Origin: Nocardioides pinisoli
Lineage (GTDB): Bacteria; Actinomycetota; Actinomycetes; Propionibacteriales; Nocardioidaceae
Length of the DNA stretch: 64,000 nucleotides
NCBI RefSeq assembly: GCF_024199985.1
Contig: NZ_JANARS010000001.1
Location: 62,001-126,000 of the forward strand
Direction: 5' to 3'
This document shows, one piece after another, positions 9,725 through 19,529 of this stretch (positions are counted from its first letter, which is position 1; each line of letters begins with the position of its first letter). A program made the position numbers and the translations under genes. The notes below the pieces were generated by a model. The model was not told the origin of the DNA and searched no databases. It saw only the letters and a list, made by a program, of their open reading frames with translations.

Positions 9725-9744
9725 AGGTTAGCGATCGTTAACCT
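9725..9744. promoter_or_regulatory. palindromic operator over the carboxylase operon promoter
   Basis: AGGTTAGCGATCGTTAACCT is an 18/20 palindrome. It contains the minus-strand -10 box TAACCT, 6 bases before the GTG at 9718, with a TGGACA -35-like element 18 bases further upstream. A near-identical site lies at 10063-10082 before the divergent TetR gene, which marks it as the likely TetR operator. Confidence 0.75.
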
Positions 9745-10062
9745 GGACTGTCCATCCGTCGTCCGCGACCACTCATCGCGCAGCGGTTTACACCATCCGT
9801 GATCGATTCCGCGGTGTCGACACGCCGATGCCGCGGATCCTTTACCCGAAAGTGGTGTAGACCTCGCACACACCTAAGGGGGTAGCGCCTACGATCTACG
9901 CTGGGTGGCGGGTGCACGGATCGGGGGATCAGTGGGCCGCTGCGGGGGTTGCGGCCCACTGCAGCATCCGGTTCCGTCGGGGAGGTTCGAATGATTCCGC
10001 TGGCTGTCCCACAGGCGCCGGAGCGTGTCGTGCTGCTCCCCGGACCGCGCGCGCCGTGGCGG
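9745..10062 (+). other. intergenic leader region with a 10-bp-stem hairpin and alternative tetR start
   Basis: This stretch between the two operators has no separate gene. It holds a perfect hairpin at 9931-9960 (AGTGGGCCGC, 10-nt loop, GCGGCCCACT). It also holds a good ribosome site GGGGAGG before ATG 9991, whose frame continues without a stop into the TetR gene. Thus a second, longer TetR transcript with a structured leader and a 33-residue N-terminal extension is possible. Confidence 0.45.
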
Positions 10063-10082
10063 GGGTTAGCAGGCACTAACCT
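10063..10082. promoter_or_regulatory. palindromic operator over the tetR promoter
   Basis: GGGTTAGCAGGCACTAACCT repeats the half-sites of the operator at 9725-9744. Its right half supplies the plus-strand -10 box TAACCT, 7 bases before the GTG at 10090. This fits autorepression by the TetR protein and shared control of the divergent carboxylase operon. Confidence 0.75.
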
Positions 10083-10089
10083 CGACGTC

Positions 10090-10641
10090 GTGACTCCCCG
10101 CCGTCAGCAGATCCTCGACATCGCGGCCGAGCTCTTCGCCTCCCGCGGGTTCCACGGCGTCTCGGTGGCCGAGCTCGGCGCTGCCTGTGGCATCTCCGGT
10201 CCCGCGCTCTACAAGCACTTCCAGTCCAAGGACGCGATGCTCGCCGAGATGCTGGTGACCATCAGCGAGACGCTGCTCGCCGAGGGTCGCGCCCGCGTCG
10301 CGAGCGCGGGGAGCCCGCGCGAGGCGCTCGAGGCACTGGTCGAGTGGCACATCGAGTTCGCCCTCGAGCACCGGGCGCTCATCGTGGTCCAGGACCGCGA
10401 CTGGAGCAGCCTGCCCGACGAGGCGCGCGAGCGGGTCCGCGCGCTCCAGCGCGCCTACGTCGACGAGTGGGCCACGCAGGTACGCCGCCACGACCCCACC
10501 CTCAGCCCGGAGGCCTCGCGCACCCGCGCCCACGTCCTCTTCGGCCTGCTCAACTCCACCCCGCACAGCGGCCGGCTGCCCGACCCGCAGATGCACGACG
10601 TGCTGCGCGACATGGCCCACGGAGCCCTCGGGCTGACCTGA
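10090..10641 (+). CDS. TetR/AcrR-family regulator of the leucine/acyl-CoA catabolic operon
   Basis: This ~183-residue protein begins with a classic TetR DNA-binding domain: RQQILDIAAELFASRGFHGVSVAELGAACGISGPALYKHF, followed by a variable ligand-binding half. GTG 10090 sits immediately before the HTH domain and 7 bases after a TAACCT -10 box, so I prefer a leaderless start there; ATG 9991 (with GGGGAGG) would add 33 residues. It is divergent from the carboxylase operon, and both promoters carry the same palindrome. I infer repression relieved by an acyl-CoA intermediate, as for other TetR regulators of branched-chain or fatty acid catabolism. Confidence 0.85.
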   Translation: MTPRRQQILDIAAELFASRGFHGVSVAELGAACGISGPALYKHFQSKDAMLAEMLVTISETLLAEGRARVASAGSPREALEALVEWHIEFALEHRALIVVQDRDWSSLPDEARERVRALQRAYVDEWATQVRRHDPTLSPEASRTRAHVLFGLLNSTPHSGRLPDPQMHDVLRDMAHGALGLT

Positions 10642-10665
10642 CCGGCGCCGCTGCTCGTCCGCCCG

Positions 10666-10717
10666 CTCACCAGGTCGGCTCACCAGGTCGCCACACCAGG
10701 TCGCCTCACCAGGAGTC
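10666..10717. repeat. four tandem 13-bp repeats between convergent genes
   Basis: Units at 10666, 10679, 10692 and 10705 follow the pattern CTCACCAGGTCGS with few changes. The array fills the gap between the 3' ends of tetR (+) and the SWIM gene (-), and its last unit encodes the SWIM protein's final codons and stop (CCTGGTGA on the coding strand). Slipped-strand duplication of a gene end is the simplest origin. Confidence 0.75.
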
Positions 10718-11425
10718 GAACGGGCTCTCCAGCCGCAGCAGGCGCGCCGCGCGCACCGCCGCGTCCTCGGCGACCACCAGGTCGTCGACGTCGTCGGGCC
10801 CGTCCGCCGCTGCGTCTTCGGGAGACTCACCGCCCGGGGACGACCCGGCGGCCGGCTGGCGCAGGCGGTGCAGGTCGCGGAGCACCCGCTCCCGGGCGAG
10901 TCCGCGCAGGTGGGTCAGCACGAACGGGTCGGCCTGGATGAGCCAGGCCAGCTGGGTGAGCACCGCCAGCGCGTGGGGGCACGGGTCGAGCCAGGCGTCG
11001 CACGTGCAGGCCGACCCCAGCTCGCCCCCGTAGGGCAACAGCTCGACACCGGCCTCCTCGACCGCCTCCACGAACGAGTGCGGGAGCTGGCCGGCGAGCA
11101 GGGCGGCGATGCGCCCCGACTCGGCTGCGACGAGCTCGGTGAACGCGGCGGCGTCGGCGTCGTCGAGGACGGGCACGGTCACCTCGACGGTGAAGGCGTC
11201 CTGGCCCTCCGTCACCGCCGCGACCGCGCCGCCCTCGTCGACGGTGATCGCGCCGACCGCCCCGGACCGGGCGAGCGCCCGGCCGGCACGGAGCTCCTTC
11301 TCGCCGAAGGCGGCCTCCTCGACCGCCCGCAGCACGGCCTTGCTCCACCAGGTGCCCGAGCCGCCGCCGCGGCGCGGCGGGATCCGGGGGTGGGTGGTCG
11401 CCGTCGGCTCGGCGTGCGGCGTCAT
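10706..11425 (-). CDS. SWIM zinc-finger protein
   Basis: This 239-residue protein has its ATG at 11425, overlapping the stop of the SNF2 helicase gene (ATGA). Around residue 135 it carries ACTCDAWLDPCPH, the C-x-C-xn-C-x-H metal-binding SWIM motif. The N-terminus, with a GGGSGTWWSKAVLRAVEE segment and GRALARSGAVGAITVD, is typical of SWIM proteins paired with SNF2 helicases in actinobacteria. It probably acts as a nucleic-acid- or protein-binding partner of the helicase. The C-terminal tail is acidic and low-complexity. The specific process is unknown. Confidence 0.88.
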   Translation of the reverse strand: MTPHAEPTATTHPRIPPRRGGGSGTWWSKAVLRAVEEAAFGEKELRAGRALARSGAVGAITVDEGGAVAAVTEGQDAFTVEVTVPVLDDADAAAFTELVAAESGRIAALLAGQLPHSFVEAVEEAGVELLPYGGELGSACTCDAWLDPCPHALAVLTQLAWLIQADPFVLTHLRGLARERVLRDLHRLRQPAAGSSPGGESPEDAAADGPDDVDDLVVAEDAAVRAARLLRLESPFDSW

Positions 11426-14166
11426 GCGTCGTCCCCGCGGCCGCGCGAGGTGGGCCTGAGCTCCACGAGGTCGCGGAGCTCGGCGTCGGACAGCTCGGTG
11501 AGCGCCGTCTCGCCGCGCGACAGCACGGAGTCGGCCAGCGAGCGCTTGCGGGCGAGGAGCTCGGCGATCTTCTCCTCGATGGTGCCCTGGGTGATGAAGC
11601 GGTGCACCTGCACCGGCTTGGTCTGGCCGATCCGGTAGGCGCGGTCGGTGGCCTGGTCCTCCACGGCGGGGTTCCACCAGCGGTCGAGGTGGATCACGTG
11701 GTCGGCGCGGGTGAGGTTGAGGCCGGTGCCGCCGGCCTTGAGCGAGAGCAGGAACACCGGGACCTCGCCGGCCTGGAACCGCGCGACCATCGCGTCGCGC
11801 TCGCGCACCGGGGTGCCGCCGTGCAGGAGCTGGTGGGGCACCCCCGCCGCGGCGAGGTGGCGCTCGAGGAGCCGCGCCATGGCGACGTACTGGGTGAAGA
11901 CGAGGACCGCCCCGTCCTCGGCCATGACGGTGCCGACGAGCTCGTCGAGCAGCTCGACCTTCTCCGACCGGCCGCGGAGCTTGGGGTTGGGCTGGCGCAG
12001 GAAGTGGGCGGGGTGGTTGCAGATCTGCTTGAGGCCGGTCAGCAGCTTGAGGACGAGGCCGCGCCGGGTCTCCTCGTCGGCCTCCTCGATGCGGCGCATC
12101 GACTCGCGCACGAGCGTCTCGTAGAGGACGACCTGCTCGCGGGTCAGGCCGAGCAGGTGGTCGGTCTCGGTCTTGGGCGGCAGCTCGGGGGCGACGCCGG
12201 GGTCGGACTTGCGGCGCCGCAGCAGGAACGGGCCGATCAGGTCGGCGAACTGCCGGGCCTTGGTCGGCTCGAGACCGGACTCGATGGGGCCGGCCCACAC
12301 CTTGCGGAAGGCGTTGCGGCTGCCGAGGAGGCCGGGGATCGCCCAGTCGAGGATCGACCAGAGCTCGGTGAGGTCGTTCTCGACGGGGGTGCCGGTCAGG
12401 GCGACGCGGGCGGTGCTGGGGATCGTGCGCAGGGCGCGGGCGGCCGCCGAGCGGGAGTTCTTCACGTGCTGGGCCTCGTCGGCGACGACGAGGTCCCACG
12501 GCACCTCGGCGAGTAGGCCGGCGTCGTTGCGCATGGTGCCGTAGGTCGTCAGCACGAAGCCGTCGGTGACGCCGTCGAGGTCGCGCGCGCTGCCGTGGTG
12601 GCGGCGGGTGGCGACGCCCGGGGCGAAGCGCCGGATCTCGGCCTCCCAGTTGCCCAGCAGCGACGCCGGGCAGACGACGAGCGTGGGGCGCCCCCCGCGG
12701 TGCAGGTGCAGCGCGATGAGGGTGATCGTCTTGCCGAGGCCCATGTCGTCGGCCAGGCAGGCGCCGAGGCCCAGCCCCGTGAGCTCGGCCAGCCAGGACA
12801 GCCCGCGACGCTGGTAGTCGCGGAGCTCGGCCTGCAGCCCGACCGGCACGTCGACGAGCTCGCCCGAGGCGGCCTCGCGGACCCGGTCGCGGACGGCGAG
12901 CAGGCTCGCCCCGACCACCGCCTCGTAGGGCGAGTCCTCGATGTCGACGACGCCGGTCAGCGTCGCGGCCAGCGCCTGGACGGGCGTGACCGTGCGGATG
13001 AGCCGCTTGCGGGCGCGCTTGATCACCCCGGAGTCGACGGCGACCCAGTTGTCGCGCAGCTTGATGATCGGACTGGTGGTGCGGGCCAGCTCGTCCATCT
13101 CGTCGTCGCTGAGCTCCTCGCCGTGCAGCGACAGCTGCCACTCGAAGCCGAACAGCGCCTGCGGCCCGAAGAGGCCGTCCTGGAGCGGCTCCTCGCGCGT
13201 GCCGGCGGGCGCGCGGCGGCCCAGCTCGACGCGCTGGGTGACCTCGCGGTCGAGGTACTTCGGCCACATGACGGGGTGGCCGGCCTCGGTCAGGGCCGCG
13301 GCCCCGCCGTCGAGCAGCGACAGGATCTCGTCGGTGTCCAGGACGATCTCGTCGGGGACGCGCAGGTCGAGCAGCCGGTCGATGACCGGCCAGGCGTCGG
13401 CGGCCGAGCGCAGCGCGATGGCGGCGTGGGTGCGGGCCCGCTCGCCGAAGCCGTGCCCGGCGTCCGGGCCGGTCTCGGCCCACAGCTCCGAGGCGTCGGC
13501 CAGGTGGGCGGGGTTGTCGACGGCGTGGACCTGCAGCACCAGGCGTACGGCGCCCGCGACCAGCTCCTCCTCGTCGGCCTCCACCCGGAACGAGATGGAG
13601 ACCAGCTGGGGCCGGTCGTCGCGCCCCCGCGCCCGGATGCGGGCGATCCGCTGCTGGAGCTGGTCGCTGAACGCGTCGGGGCTGCTCGGCCCCGACCCCG
13701 CCTGGGCCGTCGGGTCCGACGCGGTCGGGCGGGCTGCCGTCGGGCCGCGGTGGCGCGAGCGGCCCGGGGTGGTGCGCGGCATGGTGTCGACCACCGCGTC
13801 GAGGAGGCCCCGCACCATGCCCTCGGCGGTCGCCTCGTCGAAGCCCTCCCACGCGCGCGAGCGCGCCAGCTCGGCGATGCGGCGCTCGTCGGCGGCGTCG
13901 AGGCCCGCGACCTGCCAGTGCCGCCCCTCGGGGTCGGGCGCGAAGCGCCCCGACGCGACCAGCTGCAGACCCATCAGCGCGGCGCCGGCGAGCAGCGCGA
14001 CCGACGGGTGCACGTCGGCCTGGTCGCGCACCTTGCCGAGGACCGGCAGGGCGCCCCGGACCGGCAGCACGATGGTGCGTCGCTCGTCGGTGAACTCGAC
14101 CGAGCCCTCCCGGGGCGGCTCCCCCACCAGCAACCTGGCGGGACCGGTGACCGGGACGAAGCTCAT
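11422..14166 (-). CDS. SNF2-family DEAD/DEAH-box helicase
   Basis: This 914-residue protein has its ATG at 14166. The N-terminal ~420 residues form the bacterial SNF2-associated region. They are followed by LRDYQRRGLSWLAELTGLGLG (Q-motif region), the Walker A ADDMGLGKT, DEAQ as motif II (VVADEAQHVKN), TGTPVENDLTELWSI (motif III), and in the second RecA lobe VLVFTQY, SLKAGGTGLNLTRADHVIHLDRWWNPAVEDQATDRAYRIGQ (motifs V-VI). All ATPase motifs are intact. It overlaps and is co-transcribed with the SWIM gene. Predicted role: ATP-driven translocation on double-stranded DNA, remodelling protein-DNA complexes; no defence genes flank it. Confidence 0.93.
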   Translation of the reverse strand: MSFVPVTGPARLLVGEPPREGSVEFTDERRTIVLPVRGALPVLGKVRDQADVHPSVALLAGAALMGLQLVASGRFAPDPEGRHWQVAGLDAADERRIAELARSRAWEGFDEATAEGMVRGLLDAVVDTMPRTTPGRSRHRGPTAARPTASDPTAQAGSGPSSPDAFSDQLQQRIARIRARGRDDRPQLVSISFRVEADEEELVAGAVRLVLQVHAVDNPAHLADASELWAETGPDAGHGFGERARTHAAIALRSAADAWPVIDRLLDLRVPDEIVLDTDEILSLLDGGAAALTEAGHPVMWPKYLDREVTQRVELGRRAPAGTREEPLQDGLFGPQALFGFEWQLSLHGEELSDDEMDELARTTSPIIKLRDNWVAVDSGVIKRARKRLIRTVTPVQALAATLTGVVDIEDSPYEAVVGASLLAVRDRVREAASGELVDVPVGLQAELRDYQRRGLSWLAELTGLGLGACLADDMGLGKTITLIALHLHRGGRPTLVVCPASLLGNWEAEIRRFAPGVATRRHHGSARDLDGVTDGFVLTTYGTMRNDAGLLAEVPWDLVVADEAQHVKNSRSAAARALRTIPSTARVALTGTPVENDLTELWSILDWAIPGLLGSRNAFRKVWAGPIESGLEPTKARQFADLIGPFLLRRRKSDPGVAPELPPKTETDHLLGLTREQVVLYETLVRESMRRIEEADEETRRGLVLKLLTGLKQICNHPAHFLRQPNPKLRGRSEKVELLDELVGTVMAEDGAVLVFTQYVAMARLLERHLAAAGVPHQLLHGGTPVRERDAMVARFQAGEVPVFLLSLKAGGTGLNLTRADHVIHLDRWWNPAVEDQATDRAYRIGQTKPVQVHRFITQGTIEEKIAELLARKRSLADSVLSRGETALTELSDAELRDLVELRPTSRGRGDDA

Positions 14167-14260
14167 GCACTTCCCTTCCGTCGTCGGCTGGGCAGCGGAC
14201 GACAGGGACGCTAACGCCTGGGACCGACACGGAGTTCCCGGGCGGCTACGGTCGTGCGTC

Positions 14261-15451
14261 ATGGACATCTCCGCGCTGCTCGCCGCACACCCGGTGATCG
14301 ACGGCCACAACGACCTGCTCTGGGAGGCGCGCGAGCAGGCGGCGTACGACTTCTCCCGGCTCGACGTGGGCGCCGGCGGCACCGCGACGCACACCGACCT
14401 GCCGCGGATGCGCGCGGGCGGGATGGGCGCGCAGTTCTGGTCGGTCTACGTGCCGACCCGGCTGACCGGGGACCACGCCGTCAGCGCCACGCTTGAGCAG
14501 GTCGACGCGGCGCGGATGCTCACCGAGCGGTACGCCAACCAGCTCGCGTGGGCGACCACCGCCGACGAGGTCGAGGAGGCGTGGGCGTCGGACCGGATCG
14601 CCTCGCTCGCCGGCGCCGAGGGCGGGCACTCGATCAGCTGCTCACTCGGCACGCTGCGGCAGCTCTTCGAGCTCGGGGTGCGCTACCTGACGCTGACCCA
14701 CAACGCCAACACGCCCTGGGCGGACTCGGCCACCGACACCCCGGTGGCCGGCGGGCTGACCCCGTTCGGTCGCGAGGTGGTGCGGGAGATGAACCGGCTT
14801 GGGATGATGGTCGACCTCTCCCACGTCTCCGCCGACACCATGCGCGACGCGCTCGCGGTCACCGAGGCGCCGGTGATCTTCAGCCACAGCTCGGCCCGGG
14901 CGGTGACCGACAGCCCCCGCAACGCCCCCGACGACGTGCTCGAGGCGATGGCCCGCGGCGGCGGGGTGTGCATGGTGACCTTCGTGCCGAAGTTCGTGAA
15001 CACCGCGTGCGCCGACGCCCACCGCGAGCTCGTGGCCGCGGCGGCCGCGGAGGGCATCCCCGAGGCCGACGGGCCGCGGTTCGGCGCCTTCGAGAAGACC
15101 TGGGCGCGCGAGCACCCGCAGCCGACCGCCACCCTGGCCGACGTGGTGGCCCACGTCGAGCACGTGCGCGAGGTCGCGGGCATCGATCACGTCGGTCTCG
15201 GCGGCGACTACGACGGCGTCGAGACCCTCCCCGACGGGCTCGAGGACGTCTCCACCTACCCGGCCCTGCTGGCCGCGCTCGCCGACCGCGGCTGGTCGTC
15301 CGACGACCTCGCGCGGCTCACGTGCCGCAACACCCTGCGCGTGATGCGGGAGGTCGAGTCGGTGGCCGCGGACCTCCGGCTCGAGCGTGGCCCCGGCCTG
15401 GCCCGGATCGAGGATCTGGACGGCGTACGCCCCCTCCACCCGCAAGGGTGA
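14261..15451 (+). CDS. membrane dipeptidase, peptidase family M19
   Basis: This 396-residue protein is of the renal dipeptidase type. VIDGHNDLLW near residue 12 supplies the first zinc ligands (H-x-D). Further hallmarks are AEGGHSI, LTLTHNANTPWADSA, MMVDLSHVSADTM, the second zinc-binding segment VIFSHSSARAVTDSPRN, and VGLGGDYDG. It has no signal peptide or membrane anchor, so it is probably cytoplasmic despite the family name, and hydrolyses dipeptides. ATG 14261 has a TACGGT box 8 bases upstream and no Shine-Dalgarno. It is transcribed alone, divergent from the SNF2 operon. Confidence 0.93.
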   Translation: MDISALLAAHPVIDGHNDLLWEAREQAAYDFSRLDVGAGGTATHTDLPRMRAGGMGAQFWSVYVPTRLTGDHAVSATLEQVDAARMLTERYANQLAWATTADEVEEAWASDRIASLAGAEGGHSISCSLGTLRQLFELGVRYLTLTHNANTPWADSATDTPVAGGLTPFGREVVREMNRLGMMVDLSHVSADTMRDALAVTEAPVIFSHSSARAVTDSPRNAPDDVLEAMARGGGVCMVTFVPKFVNTACADAHRELVAAAAAEGIPEADGPRFGAFEKTWAREHPQPTATLADVVAHVEHVREVAGIDHVGLGGDYDGVETLPDGLEDVSTYPALLAALADRGWSSDDLARLTCRNTLRVMREVESVAADLRLERGPGLARIEDLDGVRPLHPQG

Positions 15452-15486
15452 CGCAGGCCACCGTGCCGAGTCGGCAAAATGATTGG

Positions 15487-15507
15487 TTCGTTGTCCGAGG
15501 CAACGAA
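15487..15507. promoter_or_regulatory. inverted-repeat operator upstream of the MFS transporter
   Basis: TTCGTTG and CAACGAA (15487-15493, 15501-15507) form a perfect 7-bp inverted repeat with a 7-base spacer. It ends at the -10 box TAGCCT, which lies 6 bases before GTG 15520. A TetR- or MarR-type repressor site is likely, but no regulator gene is adjacent. Confidence 0.6.
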
Positions 15508-15519
15508 TAGCCTGCACCG

Positions 15520-17094
15520 GTGACCGACACCCAGATGCAGCCCGGCGCCACGCAGCCGGAGCAGTCCGACAAGCTCGACAAGGGCGTCCTGATGGTGGCC
15601 GGCGTGGTCGTCCTGGGCGCGATCATGTCGATCCTCGACATCACCGTCGTCTCCGTCGCGCTCAACACCTTCCAGGAGGAGTTCGACGCCACCGCGGCCG
15701 AGGTCGCCTGGACGATGACCGGCTACACGCTGGCCCTCGCGAGCGTCATCCCGCTGACCGGCTGGGCCGCCGACCGCTTCGGCACCAAGCGCCTCTACCT
15801 GCTCGCTGTCCTCCTCTTCACGATCGGCTCCGTGCTCTGCGCGGCCGCGACGTCGCTGGAGATGCTGGTCCTCTTCCGCGTGCTGCAGGGCCTCGGCGGC
15901 GGCATGCTGATGCCGCTCGGCATGACGATCCTGACCCGCGCCGCGGGCCCCGAGCGCGTCGGTCGCGTGATGGCCGTGCTCGGCATCCCGATGCTGCTCG
16001 GCCCGATCTTCGGCCCCATCATCGGCGGCGCGCTGATCGAGAGCGCGTCGTGGCACTGGATCTTCCTGATCAACCTGCCCATCGGCATCGCCGCGATCGT
16101 CTACGCGTGGATCGTGCTCCCGAAGGACCACGTCGAGCCGTCGGAGACCTTCGACTGGCTGGGCATGGTGCTGCTGTCCCCGGGTCTCGCCCTCTTCCTC
16201 TACGGCGTCAGCTCCATCCCGGAGGAGGGCACGGCGATGGCCGCGCGCGTGCTCGTGCCGATGATCCTGGGTCTCGCGCTGATCGTCGCGTTCGTCCCGT
16301 GGGCGCTGGCCAAGCGCAACATCCACCCGCTGGTCGAGCTCCGCCTGTTCAAGAACAGGAACATGACCGTCGCGATCATCGCGATGACGCTCTTCGCGAT
16401 CGCGTTCTTCGGCGCCTCGCTGCTGTTCCCGCTCTACTTCATCCAGGTCCGCGGCGAGGGCACCCTCTTCACGGGCTGGCTGCTGGCTCCGCAGGGTGTC
16501 GGCGCGATGATCACGATGCCGATCGCGGGCATCCTGGCCGACCGGATCGGCCCCGGCAAGATCGTCATGGTCGGCATCACCGTGATCACCGTCGGCATGG
16601 CGATGTTCACCCAGATCGGCGCCGACACGTCCTACGCCTACATCCTCAGCGCGCTCTTCATCATGGGTCTCGGCATGGGCGGCACGATGATGCCGATCAT
16701 GTCGGCGGCGCTCGCGACGCTGACCGCCCACAACGTCGCCCGCGGCTCGACCCTGCTCAACATCACCCAGCAGGTGGCGGCCTCGATCGGCACGGCGCTG
16801 TTCTCGGTGATCCTCACGAACGAGCTGAAGGACTCGCGCTTCGTCTCGGCGGGGGCCGCGCTGGCCGAGGCCGGTGACGACCAGACGCAGGTCGCGGCGG
16901 TCCTCGACCGCTTCGGGATCTCGCCCGACCAGCTCGGGATGCTCGAGCAGCTCGTCACCAACGACATGGCCGACGCGTTCGCGACCGTCTTCATCGTCGC
17001 CACGGTGCTGGTCGCCTGCTGCTTGATCCCGGCGGCGTTCCTGCCCCGCAAGAAGCTGGCTCCGGTCGACCCGACCGCGGTGATGGGTCACTGA
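15520..17094 (+). CDS. DHA2-family MFS drug/proton antiporter
   Basis: This 524-residue protein with about 14 hydrophobic segments belongs to the EmrB/QacA (DHA2) type. SILDITVVSVAL in TM1 is the D1 motif, WAADRFGTKRLYL is the loop 2-3 motif A, and LQGLGGGMLMPLGMTIL and GPIFGPIIGGALIESASWHWIFLINLPIG are the antiporter motif C and following segment. It should export lipophilic compounds in exchange for protons. GTG 15520 follows a TAGCCT box by 6 bases, indicating a leaderless message under the inverted repeat at 15487-15507. It is followed by a strong hairpin terminator at 17116-17147. Confidence 0.92.
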   Translation: MTDTQMQPGATQPEQSDKLDKGVLMVAGVVVLGAIMSILDITVVSVALNTFQEEFDATAAEVAWTMTGYTLALASVIPLTGWAADRFGTKRLYLLAVLLFTIGSVLCAAATSLEMLVLFRVLQGLGGGMLMPLGMTILTRAAGPERVGRVMAVLGIPMLLGPIFGPIIGGALIESASWHWIFLINLPIGIAAIVYAWIVLPKDHVEPSETFDWLGMVLLSPGLALFLYGVSSIPEEGTAMAARVLVPMILGLALIVAFVPWALAKRNIHPLVELRLFKNRNMTVAIIAMTLFAIAFFGASLLFPLYFIQVRGEGTLFTGWLLAPQGVGAMITMPIAGILADRIGPGKIVMVGITVITVGMAMFTQIGADTSYAYILSALFIMGLGMGGTMMPIMSAALATLTAHNVARGSTLLNITQQVAASIGTALFSVILTNELKDSRFVSAGAALAEAGDDQTQVAAVLDRFGISPDQLGMLEQLVTNDMADAFATVFIVATVLVACCLIPAAFLPRKKLAPVDPTAVMGH

Positions 17095-17115
17095 CCCGAG
17101 CGTCCCACATCGTCC

Positions 17116-17147
17116 GCGGCCCGTCCTCCTGCCGGAGGGCGGGCCGC
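17116..17147 (+). terminator. hairpin terminator after the MFS gene
   Basis: GCGGCCCG pairs with CGGGCCGC, continued by CCTC with GAGG around a short loop, 22 bases after the MFS stop codon. There is no T-tract. Confidence 0.65.
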
Positions 17148-17185
17148 TGTCGTCTCCGCTCCGCTTGTCCGGGGCCCGCGCCGCG

Positions 17186-17231
17186 TGCGTCATACGAACC
17201 GGGAGGTATGGGTGCGGCTTCGTATGACGCA
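17186..17231. repeat. 13-bp perfect inverted repeat between convergent genes
   Basis: TGCGTCATACGAA (17186-17198) and TTCGTATGACGCA (17219-17231) are exact reverse complements separated by 20 bases. The AT content of the arms is unusually high for this genome, and the loop contains GGTATG, which repeats part of the arm. It is unlike the GC-rich terminators nearby. A protein-binding site or the trace of a small element is possible. Confidence 0.6.
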
Positions 17232-17272
17232 GCAGGCGGGTCGGCCAGGAGGGGCGGGTCGGGGTGGGCCGC

Positions 17273-19414
<2,142 letters not shown>

Positions 19415-19529
19415 GCGACCTGTCTACCAACCGCCACCGACGACCGCACCGGCGCATCCACAGGGTCGGCGCCGCCACGTCCTACCTTGTGTGGACGCAG
19501 CCGGGTCCGGGTCGTCGTACCGTGACGAG

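Noticed and set aside
10706..14166. SWIM-SNF2 pair as an antiphage defence island
   Set aside because: The pair is common in actinobacterial chromosomes and is flanked by housekeeping-type genes; nothing else suggests defence.
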